Assembly: GCA_028284105.1 (NCBI GenBank)
Contig: JANQSK010000116.1
Location: 1-12,703 of the forward strand
Direction of reading: 5' to 3'
From: Anaerolineae bacterium
Lineage (GTDB): Bacteria > Chloroflexota > Anaerolineae > Promineifilales > Promineifilaceae
DNA: 12,703 nt
The position numbers and the translations under genes are program-made. Of this stretch, positions 1 through 6,848 are shown piece by piece. The notes beneath the pieces were generated by a model. It was not told the origin of the DNA. It searched no databases and saw nothing but the letters and a program-made list of their open reading frames with translations. Positions within the stretch are counted from its first letter, which is position 1. Every line of letters starts with the position of its first letter.

Positions 1-610
1 CATCATAGCCGGGATCAACAGACACACCTGGTGTATCAAAATCAACAAGGAATGAAGTGATTTTCTTACGAATACCCCGTGGGGTTTCAAATTCACCGCT
101 GGCGCAAAAGAGAATGGCATAATCTGACACGTCTGCGTGGCTAATAAAGTGCTTAGTACCTGTAATGACATAGTCGTCGCCATCACGAACGGCCGTACAT
201 TCCATCCCACGCATATCAGAACCGGCGTTAGGCTCAGTCATGGCAAGACAATCGTGTCGGGTGCCTTCAATTGTTGGAATTAAATATTTTTCAATTTGAT
301 CCCCTTTACAAGCGCGTAAAATGTTACTTGGACGAGTAACAAAGTGGTTCAATGCAAAGCTGGTTCGACCTAATTCACGTTCCATCAAAGTGAGCGAGAC
401 GTTATCTAAATCAGCCCCACCATACTCTTCTGGCATGTTTGCTGCATAAAGCCCACTATTAATGGCTTTTTGGCGAATTTGATTCGCTAATTCTGGAGAT
501 ACAGCGTTTGCTTTTTCAACTTCATCCTCATGAGGAATAAGCTCTTTTTCAACAAAGTTTCGAGTGACTTCAACAATCATTTGTTGTTCATCATTTAGTG
601 CAAAGTTCAT
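1..610 (-). CDS. Acyl-CoA dehydrogenase, N-terminal 203 residues (3' end outside window)
   Basis: FAD-dependent acyl-CoA dehydrogenase, which introduces an alpha,beta double bond into an acyl-CoA and passes electrons to ETF. The reading frame is open from the ATG at 610 to the window edge, so the catalytic glutamate and C-terminal helical domain are not visible. Visible: the N-terminal helical domain (MNFALNDEQQMIVE, then MPEEYGGADLD near residue 60) and the start of the beta domain with the flavin-site signature AMTEPNAGSDMRGM and YVITGTKHFIS. The start is supported by GGAG seven bases upstream of ATG. It lies 14 bp after the carnitine dehydrogenase-like gene and is probably co-transcribed with it. 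In this setting it could be a gamma-butyrobetainyl-CoA or related dehydrogenase, but substrate cannot be read from this part. Family assignment is secure; the substrate is a guess. Confidence 0.93.
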   Translation of the reverse strand, partial: MNFALNDEQQMIVEVTRNFVEKELIPHEDEVEKANAVSPELANQIRQKAINSGLYAANMPEEYGGADLDNVSLTLMERELGRTSFALNHFVTRPSNILRACKGDQIEKYLIPTIEGTRHDCLAMTEPNAGSDMRGMECTAVRDGDDYVITGTKHFISHADVSDYAILFCASGEFETPRGIRKKITSFLVDFDTPGVSVDPGYD

Positions 611-624
611 ATGATTACTCCAGC

Positions 625-1593
625 TTATTTGTTGCCTACATGCCAAAGCTCGCTGTTATCGAGCATTTCAATCATTCGAATGAGCAGGTCGTCACGCTCT
701 TCTTCTAAATCACGTATGGAACGGCCGTCTGTGACCTCATCACAACCGTCGATCACTTTGTTTGCCAACTCATCCGTTAGCTCAGGTGCTTCTAAGAATG
801 TCCAAGGGGCTTTGAGCGAAGGTCCGAACTGGTGGATGAGGTGGGCCATGCCGCCTTCACCGCCACCTAGGTGGAGCACCGTTAAAGGACCCATCAGCGC
901 CCAGCGAATACCGGGGCCATAACGAACAGCGGCATCAATTTCATAAACAGACGCCATATCATTGTCAATCATGTGCAAAATTTCACGCCAGACCGCTTCC
1001 ATAATGCGATCCGCCACAAATCCAGGCACTTCTTTTTTGAGCTTGAGCGGCTGTTTGCCCGTCGATTTGTAGAAGTCAACGGCCCAATCATGTGCTTCAT
1101 CAGTAGTGTCTTTGCCGGCCACTACTTCAACAAGCGGCATCAAATAGGGTGGGTTAAAGGGATGGGCAACCACACAGCGTTCTGGATGCTGAACTTCGAC
1201 AGCCATTTCGGTCATCAAGTATCCAGATGTGCTGCTTGCGATGATGCTATCTTTGGGGCAGGCGGCATCAATTTGTTTGTAGGTGTCTATCTTGATCGGA
1301 AGCCGCTCTGGTGTGTTTTCTTGGATGAATTCTGCATTGACGACTGCTTCAGCTAGCGTCGGTGCAAATGACAGATTGTCCATTGATGCGCCTTCTTTTA
1401 ATCCTAAACGCTCAAGCTTGGGCCAAACGGCCGTTTCGAGCCGTTCTCGCAGCTTTGATTCTGCTTCTGGGTCTGGATCCCAAACAGTGACATTCATGCC
1501 TTGGCGTAAAAAGTGAGCGACCCAGCCTCCACCAATGACTCCTGCACCAATGACGGCTACATTCTTTACTTCATTTACATTCGGTCTCATCAT
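625..1593 (-). CDS. cdhA: L-carnitine dehydrogenase-like 3-hydroxyacyl-CoA dehydrogenase family protein
   Basis: Probable NAD-dependent L-carnitine 3-dehydrogenase (carnitine to 3-dehydrocarnitine). The 322-residue protein has an N-terminal Rossmann fold with GAGVIG at residues 16-21 and an acidic D39 at the end of beta-2, as expected for NAD preference. The 3-hydroxyacyl-CoA dehydrogenase catalytic pair is H144 in AHPFNPPYL and E156, twelve residues apart as in that family. The C-terminal part (EAVWREILH, GPGIRWALMG, GGMAHLIHQFGPSLKAPWTF, APELTDEL) matches the pattern I recall for bacterial carnitine dehydrogenases of about 320 residues rather than fatty-acid FadB/PaaH enzymes. Some carnitine dehydrogenases carry a C-terminal betainyl-CoA thioesterase; this one does not. 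There are two adjacent ATGs (1593 and 1590), and the upstream GGAA is better spaced for the second. It sits 11 bp after the BKACE gene, whose product would consume 3-dehydrocarnitine. Specificity is inferred from recalled homology and context. Confidence 0.82.
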   Translation of the reverse strand: MMRPNVNEVKNVAVIGAGVIGGGWVAHFLRQGMNVTVWDPDPEAESKLRERLETAVWPKLERLGLKEGASMDNLSFAPTLAEAVVNAEFIQENTPERLPIKIDTYKQIDAACPKDSIIASSTSGYLMTEMAVEVQHPERCVVAHPFNPPYLMPLVEVVAGKDTTDEAHDWAVDFYKSTGKQPLKLKKEVPGFVADRIMEAVWREILHMIDNDMASVYEIDAAVRYGPGIRWALMGPLTVLHLGGGEGGMAHLIHQFGPSLKAPWTFLEAPELTDELANKVIDGCDEVTDGRSIRDLEEERDDLLIRMIEMLDNSELWHVGNK

Positions 1594-1604
1594 AATTTCC
1601 GATT

Positions 1605-2537
1605 CTAGAATTTAACGTTGTCTCCACCTTTCAAACCAAGTCGCTCACGCGCTTCTTGGGGTGTTGCAATATCAAGGACAAGCTCGTCGAAGATGCGGCG
1701 TGCTTTTTCAACATATTGGGCATTGGATTCAGCCAATTGGCCTTTGCCAATGTATAAATTGTCTTCCATACCGACACGCACATTGCAGCCCATAAGCGCA
1801 CCCACAGTGATGAGGTTAAATTGATAACGACCACCCCCTAACACTGAAATTTCGATATCATCACCTAGTAAACGACGGGCAGTTCGGACCATAAAGACCA
1901 CATTGTCAACATCTGGGCCAATACCACCTAAGGTATTCATCACCATTTGGACACTGATTGGCGGTTTGACAAGCCCCATGCTTTGGTAATAGGCCAAAGT
2001 GTAAAGATGTCCGATGTCGTACGCTTCAAATTCCATACGCGTACCCGTTTCATTCTGGAGAAATTTGAGCATATATTCAATATCAGCGAAGCTGCTTGAA
2101 AATGGTTCAGTGCGTGTTGACTCAAGGAAAGGTTCTTCCCAATCGTGTTGCCATTGTCCTTGGTATTTAGGAATCATTGGGAAACCACCATAGTTCATGG
2201 TGCCTAAGTTGCATGAGCAAAGTTCAGGTTGAAGAGTACGAACAACATTGAGTCGTTCTTCAATGGTTTGGCCTGTTGCACCACCGGTTGTCATGTTAAT
2301 CACCGCATCGGTTTCAGCTTTGATGCCTTCTGCATATTCACGAAATACCTCTGGATCAGAAGTTGGGCTGCCATCGTGTGCATTACGGCCGTGTATGTGA
2401 ATGATAGCCGCTCCCGCTTTTGCCGCTTTAACTGAATCTTCAATTAAATGCTTCGGTTTGTAAGGGAGGTGAGGGTTCATTGTGGGGGTGAAGCTTGCAC
2501 CCGTCACCGCTGCAGTAATAATTACTTTATTTGCCAT
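1605..2537 (-). CDS. DUF849 / BKACE family beta-keto acid cleavage enzyme, probably acting on 3-dehydrocarnitine
   Basis: Zinc-dependent Claisen-type enzyme of the beta-keto acid cleavage family (DUF849). It condenses a beta-keto acid with acetyl-CoA and splits it to acetoacetate and a new acyl-CoA. The 310-residue TIM-barrel protein shows HxH zinc ligands at H47/H49 (IIHIHGRN), the third-ligand segment VRVGMED with R254, E258 and D259 (same spacing as R226/E230/D231 of the founding lysine-fermentation enzyme Kce), and family landmarks MTTGGATGQTIEER, CNLGTMNYG, YDIGHLYTLAY and GGIGP. The start ATG has a strong AAGGAG six bases upstream. Next to a carnitine dehydrogenase-like gene, the likely substrate is 3-dehydrocarnitine giving betainyl-CoA, i.e. 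the role of CdhC. An ACGGCCGT octamer overlaps the codons for H49-G50-R51. Family is secure; substrate is inferred from the neighbour. Confidence 0.93.
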   Translation of the reverse strand: MANKVIITAAVTGASFTPTMNPHLPYKPKHLIEDSVKAAKAGAAIIHIHGRNAHDGSPTSDPEVFREYAEGIKAETDAVINMTTGGATGQTIEERLNVVRTLQPELCSCNLGTMNYGGFPMIPKYQGQWQHDWEEPFLESTRTEPFSSSFADIEYMLKFLQNETGTRMEFEAYDIGHLYTLAYYQSMGLVKPPISVQMVMNTLGGIGPDVDNVVFMVRTARRLLGDDIEISVLGGGRYQFNLITVGALMGCNVRVGMEDNLYIGKGQLAESNAQYVEKARRIFDELVLDIATPQEARERLGLKGGDNVKF

Positions 2538-2571
2538 TTGGGTCTCCTTCTTTTGCTGTATGCGCTTTAAC

Positions 2572-3315
2572 TTACAGCTTGTTACTAATTGCTTCTCCAG
2601 TTTGAATAACTAGATTGGCAAAATTTTCAGTCTGTTCAGTTGGGAATCGATAGGCAGGGCCATCAATCGTGACCGCGGCCACTATCTTTCCATGTTTGTT
2701 TGAAATTGGGGCTGAGATGGCGACTAGCCCTTCTTCAAATTCATTTCGAGAGTAGGCATAGCCTAATTCATGAATAGCATCCAATCTTTCTTGAAGCATA
2801 TGGGGTGTTAATTTTTTGTAGGCTGGAGTTGTTTCAAGCGGGCCATTTGTATACATGCTCAATGCAGATTTATCCCAGGTTGATAGATATATCTTGCCAT
2901 CTGAAACCAAGTGCAGCGGCACATTTCGGCCTACCCAATTGCTAGGTTGGATGTGGAACTGGCTATTAATTTGATCGATATAGTGGGCAAAATTGCCTTC
3001 CGGGACGCTCAGATAGACAGATTCTTTGGTTTGTTGGGCCAGTTGGAGCAAGTGCGGTCGTGCTATGTTGATCAGTTGCTGAGTGGTTGATTGTGTTGCG
3101 GAGATGGCTCGAATTGATTCACCAATACGATAGGTTGTTTCATCTGGTAAACGTTCGACAGCTTGAACGTTTTGCATCGTTTGGAGTAAACGAATGACGG
3201 TTGGGCGTGGGAGGTCAACCTCTTTTGCGATTTCGGCTGCACCAATGCCCTCTGGATTTTGGCTAATGGTATGTAAGATAGTAAATGCGCGTTCAACTGA
3301 TTGGACGGATTTCAT
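2572..3315 (-). CDS. IclR family transcriptional regulator (start reassigned to ATG at 3315)
   Basis: Ligand-responsive DNA-binding regulator, 247 residues from the ATG at 3315. The N-terminal winged helix-turn-helix starts with the family-typical MKSVQSVERAFTIL and continues through AAEIAKEVDLPRPTVIRLLQTM. The C-terminal GAF-like effector domain contains NEFEEGLVAISAPI and VTIDGPAYRF, both characteristic of IclR proteins. The open frame extends 19 codons further to a GTG at 3372, but that stretch holds a good promoter and two operator-like repeats, lacks a ribosome site, and is not family-like, so 3315 is preferred. No Shine-Dalgarno precedes 3315, which fits a leaderless transcript. It is first in the operon with BKACE, carnitine dehydrogenase and acyl-CoA dehydrogenase; the effector is plausibly a carnitine-related metabolite. 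It has no ACGGCCGT octamer, unlike every other gene here. Confidence 0.93.
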   Translation of the reverse strand: MKSVQSVERAFTILHTISQNPEGIGAAEIAKEVDLPRPTVIRLLQTMQNVQAVERLPDETTYRIGESIRAISATQSTTQQLINIARPHLLQLAQQTKESVYLSVPEGNFAHYIDQINSQFHIQPSNWVGRNVPLHLVSDGKIYLSTWDKSALSMYTNGPLETTPAYKKLTPHMLQERLDAIHELGYAYSRNEFEEGLVAISAPISNKHGKIVAAVTIDGPAYRFPTEQTENFANLVIQTGEAISNKL

Positions 3316-3331
3316 GTCCGTATTGTAAACA
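3315..3331 (-). promoter_or_regulatory. Operator-like repeat 1, overlapping -10 and start codon of the IclR gene
   Basis: Plus-strand sequence TGTCCGTATTGTAAACA. It matches the adjacent 17-mer at 3333-3349 at 12 of 17 positions, with shared ends TGT...ACA and a common CG-AT core, giving an imperfect palindrome of the size bound by IclR dimers. It covers the -10 hexamer and predicted transcription start, so occupancy should block polymerase. Binding by this IclR protein is inference. Confidence 0.55.
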
Positions 3332-3350
3332 GTGTTCGCATTATGGACAA
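3322..3350 (-). promoter_or_regulatory. Sigma70-like promoter for the IclR-BKACE-carnitine dehydrogenase operon, predicted leaderless
   Basis: On the minus strand, TTGTCC (3350-3345; 4 of 6 matches to TTGACA), a 17-base spacer, and TACAAT (3327-3322; 5 of 6 matches to TATAAT). Six bases (ACGGAC) separate the -10 from the ATG at 3315, so the expected start point is the A of the ATG itself. This is the best promoter I can see in the window. Confidence 0.65.
3333..3349 (-). promoter_or_regulatory. Operator-like repeat 2, overlapping the -35 of the IclR gene
   Basis: Plus-strand sequence TGTTCGCATTATGGACA, one base away from the first copy (18-bp period, so on nearly the same face after about 1.7 turns). 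The left half TGTTCG and the right half TGGACA are imperfect complements. It overlaps the -35 hexamer at 3345-3350. Tandem copies over -35 and -10 are the usual arrangement for an autorepressor. Confidence 0.55.
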
Positions 3351-3385
3351 ATTTAGGTTGTTTACCTGGCACTTATGATTTCGAA

Positions 3386-4345
3386 TTAATTATCTAGAAG
3401 TTTTTTGATTTCTTTTAAATCTTTTCCCAATAATTTAATGTGTGGATTTTCAGGGTTTTGTTCAACCATCTCCTCAACGAACGGGACGCCTTCCGCAAAC
3501 TTTTGCATCGTTTCAACGGCCGTTTCTGCCGTTTTATTTTGCTTTATCTTCATTAATGACTTGTACAAATAGAAGTGGGAAAGTAAATCGTATTCAATTA
3601 GCGGTAGTGTCTTTTTAGTCGATAATGATAAGGCTTCGCTAGCGAGTTGATGTTTCCCCAACCGATAGGCGGCCAACCCTTTGTGATATTGATTCATGGC
3701 GATCGAATCATCGAGGGAAGTGGCTTTATCAAACATTTCGTAGGCTTGATCATATTTTGATTCTGCCAAATAAATTTGCCCTAGCGTGTTGTAGTTGCTA
3801 TGTGCATTCGGTTGGAGCGAGATGGCGTGTTTAGCATCCAGTTCCGCTTTAGCAAACTGCTTGTATATCATCCGGATTGAGGCACGCAGCTGGTAGGATT
3901 CAGGAAAATCTGGTCGAGATTCAATTGATTTATTGATTAGATTTAATGCCCTCTCGTAATTCCCCTGCTGAAAATTTCGCGAGGCAATAAGATAAGACGT
4001 CGGCATCTGGAAGATGCGTTGAATAAAAAGAAGCACAAAGGTGATGGCAAACCCGATCACAATTAATCCGGTGCGCCCTTGAATCAGCCCTGTTGTTAAA
4101 CCAGCCAGTGCCGGAAGTGCGAAGAGAAGCGCAAGCAGACGGAGTTGCCAGTTTGCGTTTCGCGTCCAATAAATTAAAAACGCAATCAACCCGCCACCCA
4201 GCAAAAGCGCAAGAGCATTGTCATATTGTCCTTCAGGTACTAAGAAAAATAGAAGCCACCCGACGAGAAGAACGGCCAAGGTGATGACAATGGGCAAAAT
4301 CAGGCTGGAGCGAAGCTCTTTTCTTGTTGATTGGTGTGAACTCAT
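3386..4345 (-). CDS. Membrane-anchored tetratricopeptide repeat (TPR) protein
   Basis: A 319-residue protein of unknown specific role. The N-terminus is hydrophobic with about four predicted membrane segments (roughly residues 14-36, 43-60, 67-88 and 91-109). From about residue 115 the protein is a helical repeat region with recognisable TPR units, for example NYERALNLINKSIESRPDFPE, FAKAELDAKHAISLQPNA and KYDQAYEMFDKATSLD, followed by less regular helices to a lysine-rich C-terminus (GKDLKEIKKLLDN). TPRs bind partner proteins, so it is probably a scaffold at the membrane. Its ATG is one base after the stop of the M20 gene (TAATATG), implying translational coupling, and no separate ribosome site is evident. 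It ends 70 bp before the IclR start; that 70-bp gap holds the IclR promoter and operators. Confidence 0.88.
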   Translation of the reverse strand: MSSHQSTRKELRSSLILPIVITLAVLLVGWLLFFLVPEGQYDNALALLLGGGLIAFLIYWTRNANWQLRLLALLFALPALAGLTTGLIQGRTGLIVIGFAITFVLLFIQRIFQMPTSYLIASRNFQQGNYERALNLINKSIESRPDFPESYQLRASIRMIYKQFAKAELDAKHAISLQPNAHSNYNTLGQIYLAESKYDQAYEMFDKATSLDDSIAMNQYHKGLAAYRLGKHQLASEALSLSTKKTLPLIEYDLLSHFYLYKSLMKIKQNKTAETAVETMQKFAEGVPFVEEMVEQNPENPHIKLLGKDLKEIKKLLDN

Positions 4346-4346
4346 A

Positions 4347-5510
4347 TTAGTTGCAAAAATTAACGGCCGTTTCAGCCAAGATATGTGTTAAATCAAGCAC
4401 AGATTGTATCTCAACCCACTCTTCCGCGCTGTGTAACCCTGCACCCGTTGGACCAATAATCACAGTGTCAATCCCTTGAGCGGCTAAGATAGCGGCATCC
4501 GTCCAGAATGAGACACCCATGTGCTCAGGTGATTGACCTAATTGTTGGGTTGTGGCTTGATGGACAGCTTGCACAATCGGTGCATTTTCCTCAATTGAGA
4601 ACGGGTCTCGAATAAAGGATGGCTTGAGTGTCGCGTTAAATGTCTCATCAGCTTTTGCCAATTTATCGATGATTGTTTGAAGCTCAGCTGTACATTGGGG
4701 TTCCGTTTCACCGGGAGCTGTTCGACGCTCCATTTCAAGTAAGCATTCAGAAGAATAAACACTAATTTCAGTGCCCCCTGAAAGCTTCGACGCATGTAAC
4801 GAGGGTGGACCTGCTAACGCATGGGGAGGGCGCTGTAGAAGCTCTTTTTCAAGTTTGTCGAGCTCAGCTAAAAAGCGCCCCATGCGCATGTTGGCATCGA
4901 TGCCTTCTTGATAGCGACTCCCATGCGCCGCCCGACCCTTTGTTTTCACGTCATACCAAATGAAGCCACGATGTGCGCGGCAGATTTTTAAGTCGGTTGG
5001 TTCAGTTACGATAGCGGCATCAGCAGAATATTGGGTCACAAGATGATCCATGCCAATACTTTTATCTTCTTCATCTGCAACGGCCGTTATCAGTAAATCT
5101 CCTTCCAATTTGATACCGGCATCAAGGATCGCTTTTGCGGCACCTAGCTGAGCCGCGAGGCTTCCTTTCATGTCTTGAGCACCTCGGCCGAAAAGCTTTC
5201 CATCACGTATTGCCCCTGAAAATGGCTCAGCCATCCCGGTCACACTGACTGTATCTAAATGGGCATTGAGAAGAAGGGAACGGCCGTTGCCAGAACCGCG
5301 TAGGGTTCCAACCACATTCCAGCGATTGGGAGCGACCTCTGTCAAGTCAACAGGAATATTGAGCGCTCTGAGACATTCGGCCGTGTAATGGGCAATTTCT
5401 TTTTCACCAACACCGTCTGAGGAGAGGGTTGGATTTGTTGAATTGATTTGAACTAATTTTTGAAGAACGTTGATCACATAATCAGCGTCAATTTTGAATG
5501 TATTTGTCAC
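4347..5510 (-). CDS. M20 family metallohydrolase (ArgE/DapE/ACY1/CPG2-type), GTG start
   Basis: Cytoplasmic two-metal amidohydrolase or peptidase, 387 residues from GTG at 5510. Metal-site residues by family pattern: H84 and D86 in NAHLDTV, bridging D113 in GRGAQDMKG, general base and ligand E147/E148 in VADEED, E170 in VTEPTD, and C-terminal H360 in GAGLHSAEEW. A dimerisation (lid) domain with AHRGFIWYDVKTKGRAAHGS lies between. The set is complete, so it should be active, but substrate (acetylornithine, succinyl-diaminopimelate, other N-acyl amino acids or dipeptides) cannot be chosen, and no arginine or lysine biosynthesis gene is adjacent. A TTG 33 bases further upstream would lengthen the protein to 398 residues but has no ribosome site, whereas the GTG has GGAG five bases ahead. 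It is translationally coupled to the TPR gene. Confidence 0.9.
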   Translation of the reverse strand: MTNTFKIDADYVINVLQKLVQINSTNPTLSSDGVGEKEIAHYTAECLRALNIPVDLTEVAPNRWNVVGTLRGSGNGRSLLLNAHLDTVSVTGMAEPFSGAIRDGKLFGRGAQDMKGSLAAQLGAAKAILDAGIKLEGDLLITAVADEEDKSIGMDHLVTQYSADAAIVTEPTDLKICRAHRGFIWYDVKTKGRAAHGSRYQEGIDANMRMGRFLAELDKLEKELLQRPPHALAGPPSLHASKLSGGTEISVYSSECLLEMERRTAPGETEPQCTAELQTIIDKLAKADETFNATLKPSFIRDPFSIEENAPIVQAVHQATTQQLGQSPEHMGVSFWTDAAILAAQGIDTVIIGPTGAGLHSAEEWVEIQSVLDLTHILAETAVNFCN

Positions 5511-5515
5511 ATTTT

Positions 5516-5519
5516 CTCC
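5516..5519 (-). promoter_or_regulatory. Ribosome binding site fixing the GTG start of the M20 gene
   Basis: GGAG followed by AAAAT and GTG at 5510 on the minus strand. It decides in favour of GTG at 5510 over TTG at 5543, which has no purine-rich sequence upstream. The base of a long stem-loop ends four bases before it. Confidence 0.7.
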
Positions 5520-5522
5520 ATG

Positions 5523-5571
5523 ATTAGGGATGTTCACAGGCAAAGACGAGTTTGCCCATTCAATCCCTAAT
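5523..5571 (-). promoter_or_regulatory. Nested inverted repeat (stem-loop) between the kinase stop and the M20 ribosome site
   Basis: The outer arms ATTAGGGA (5523-5530) and TCCCTAAT (5564-5571) are perfectly complementary over 8 bp. Inside them GGCAAA (5539-5544) and TTTGCC (5551-5556) form a second 6-bp stem with a 6-base loop. The outer arm includes the kinase stop codon. There is no T-run after it, so it is not a standard terminator; it may tune translation of the M20 gene or processing of the transcript. Function is inferred from position only. Confidence 0.4.
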
Positions 5572-6760
5572 TTAAAGCAAGATTTGGAGAAAATGTATCA
5601 TTATTTTGGGAGATTGACCATTCGTCGTTGGCAGCTAAATGGAGTGTAAAATGAACGGCCGTTCCCTTTTTAGGTTGGCTTTCAATCCAGACCTGGCCAT
5701 TATGCTTTTGAATCAATGTTTTGGTGATAAACATCCCTAATCCAATGCCTTCAGCAGACAGCGTGTCGTCATGAACACGATAATATTTGTCAAAAATATT
5801 TTTTAAAGCAGATTTGTCTATACCAATCCCATTATCCCGAATAGTAACCTGTATCTGTTCAGAATCATGTTGAAAAGGAGCAATTTCAATGTGAATATGC
5901 CCATTTTCAGGGGTGTATTTGATAGCATTGCTAATGAGATTGGTGAAAATTTGGCCAATCCGAAAGCGATCGCCAAAAATCGGCCTAATGGACTCAGGCA
6001 TGTTGATTGTCAGTTGGTGATTTTTTATACCGATTTTGTGTTCAAGGGAAGAGACAACTCGGTCTAGTAATGGTGGGATCGAGACTTTGCTAAATTCCAA
6101 ATTGATGGAACCAGATTCAATTTGAGAAATATCATTTAAATCTTCAACTAAGGTTTGTAAATTGTCCAACGCAAAATACATTGAATTGAATACGCCGCTT
6201 GATTTTTCTTCACTGTACAATCGAGACAATATTTCATGTGCTGCCATCATACCGTGAATCGGATTTCGCAGTTCATGGGCAACCATCGCAACAAAGTCGT
6301 CCTTTGCTTTATCCATTTTCTTGAGTTCGATATATAGCTTTTCTAACTCTTTTTGATGGGCGATTTCTTTGTCGCGAAGACGCTTCTTTTCGAGCGTAGA
6401 TTGAACGCGTGCATTGAGCAGTGTTGCATTAAAGGGCTTGTTGATGTAGTCAATCGCTCCCAGTTCAATGCAGCGCACCGCATATTCAATTTCTTCATTT
6501 GCTGATAAGACAATAACTGGAATGTTGGAAAAATGCGGATCTTGTTTTAAAGCTTGTAATACTTCGAAACCATCCATCACAGGCATATGGATATCTAGAA
6601 AAATGAGATCGACTTCTTGATTGTAAAGAAGTGCCAAGGCTTCTGAACCGTTACTTGCTTCAGTGACCTCATGTCCAGCTTTTTTCAGTGCAAAAGATAA
6701 TGTTTTCCTAACAATTGTTGTATCGTCAACGATCAGGATTGACCCAATAAGTTGCTGCAT
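5567..6760 (-). CDS. Receiver-histidine kinase (REC-HisKA-HATPase) signalling protein
   Basis: A 397-residue soluble two-component protein with the receiver at the N-terminus. REC covers about residues 5-120 with acidic pair D12/D13, phospho-acceptor D56 in FLDIHMPVMDG, and K108 in NKPFN. A charged coiled coil (about 118-155) leads to the HisKA H-box VAHELRNP with phospho-donor H162. The ATPase domain shows N-box N274/N278 in NLISNAIKY, G1 box DNGIGI (309-314) and G2 box GIGLG (338-342). All key residues are present. There is no membrane segment or PAS/GAF sensor, so it probably receives its signal through phosphorylation of REC by another kinase. AGAGG lies six bases ahead of the ATG. It is preceded by the longest spacer of the window, so it may start its own transcript. 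No cognate response regulator or phosphotransfer protein is present here. Confidence 0.95.
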   Translation of the reverse strand: MQQLIGSILIVDDTTIVRKTLSFALKKAGHEVTEASNGSEALALLYNQEVDLIFLDIHMPVMDGFEVLQALKQDPHFSNIPVIVLSANEEIEYAVRCIELGAIDYINKPFNATLLNARVQSTLEKKRLRDKEIAHQKELEKLYIELKKMDKAKDDFVAMVAHELRNPIHGMMAAHEILSRLYSEEKSSGVFNSMYFALDNLQTLVEDLNDISQIESGSINLEFSKVSIPPLLDRVVSSLEHKIGIKNHQLTINMPESIRPIFGDRFRIGQIFTNLISNAIKYTPENGHIHIEIAPFQHDSEQIQVTIRDNGIGIDKSALKNIFDKYYRVHDDTLSAEGIGLGMFITKTLIQKHNGQVWIESQPKKGTAVHFTLHLAANDEWSISQNNDTFSPNLALN

Positions 6761-6788
6761 CAGAACCTCTTTTATCCAGTTGTTTTGT

Positions 6789-6805
6789 GCATTCTTTTGG
6801 AATGC
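6789..6805. promoter_or_regulatory. Inverted repeat in the spacer upstream of the kinase gene
   Basis: GCATTC (6789-6794), five-base loop, GAATGC (6800-6805): a perfect 6-bp inverted repeat 29 bases before the kinase ATG. It is followed by no T-run on either strand, so it is a poor terminator. It could be an operator or a short hairpin in the 5' leader. Confidence 0.35.
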
Positions 6806-6833
6806 TCCCCAACGTTAAGATATGGTTTGATTC

Positions 6834-6848
6834 TTACATTTCCTGTAA
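6834..6848. promoter_or_regulatory. TTACA-N5-TGTAA palindrome, candidate operator upstream of the kinase gene
   Basis: TTACATTTCCTGTAA has 5-bp perfect arms around a 5-base centre, a usual size for a dimeric regulator site. It lies 74 bases before the kinase start in the 109-bp spacer 6761-6869. I could not place a confident -35/-10 pair around it. Short palindromes of this size also arise by chance. Confidence 0.3.

Noticed and set aside
74..85. Near-palindrome ACCCCGTGGGGT
   Set aside because: It is a single copy inside the acyl-CoA dehydrogenase coding sequence and is explained by the codons for Thr-Pro-Arg-Gly.
973..1356. Plus-strand open frame of 127 codons, and other plus-strand frames across the window
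   Set aside because: They are antisense to well-supported genes, have no recognisable domains or ribosome sites, and their residue composition is that of a shadow frame.
3316..3372. Longer IclR start at GTG 3372 (266 residues)
   Set aside because: The extra 19 codons carry the promoter and both operator-like repeats, have no ribosome site, and are unlike IclR N-termini, which begin close to the SVERA segment.
5511..5543. Longer M20 start at TTG 5543 (398 residues)
   Set aside because: There is no purine-rich sequence ahead of the TTG, while GTG 5510 has GGAG at a normal distance; the extra segment also forms part of a stem-loop.
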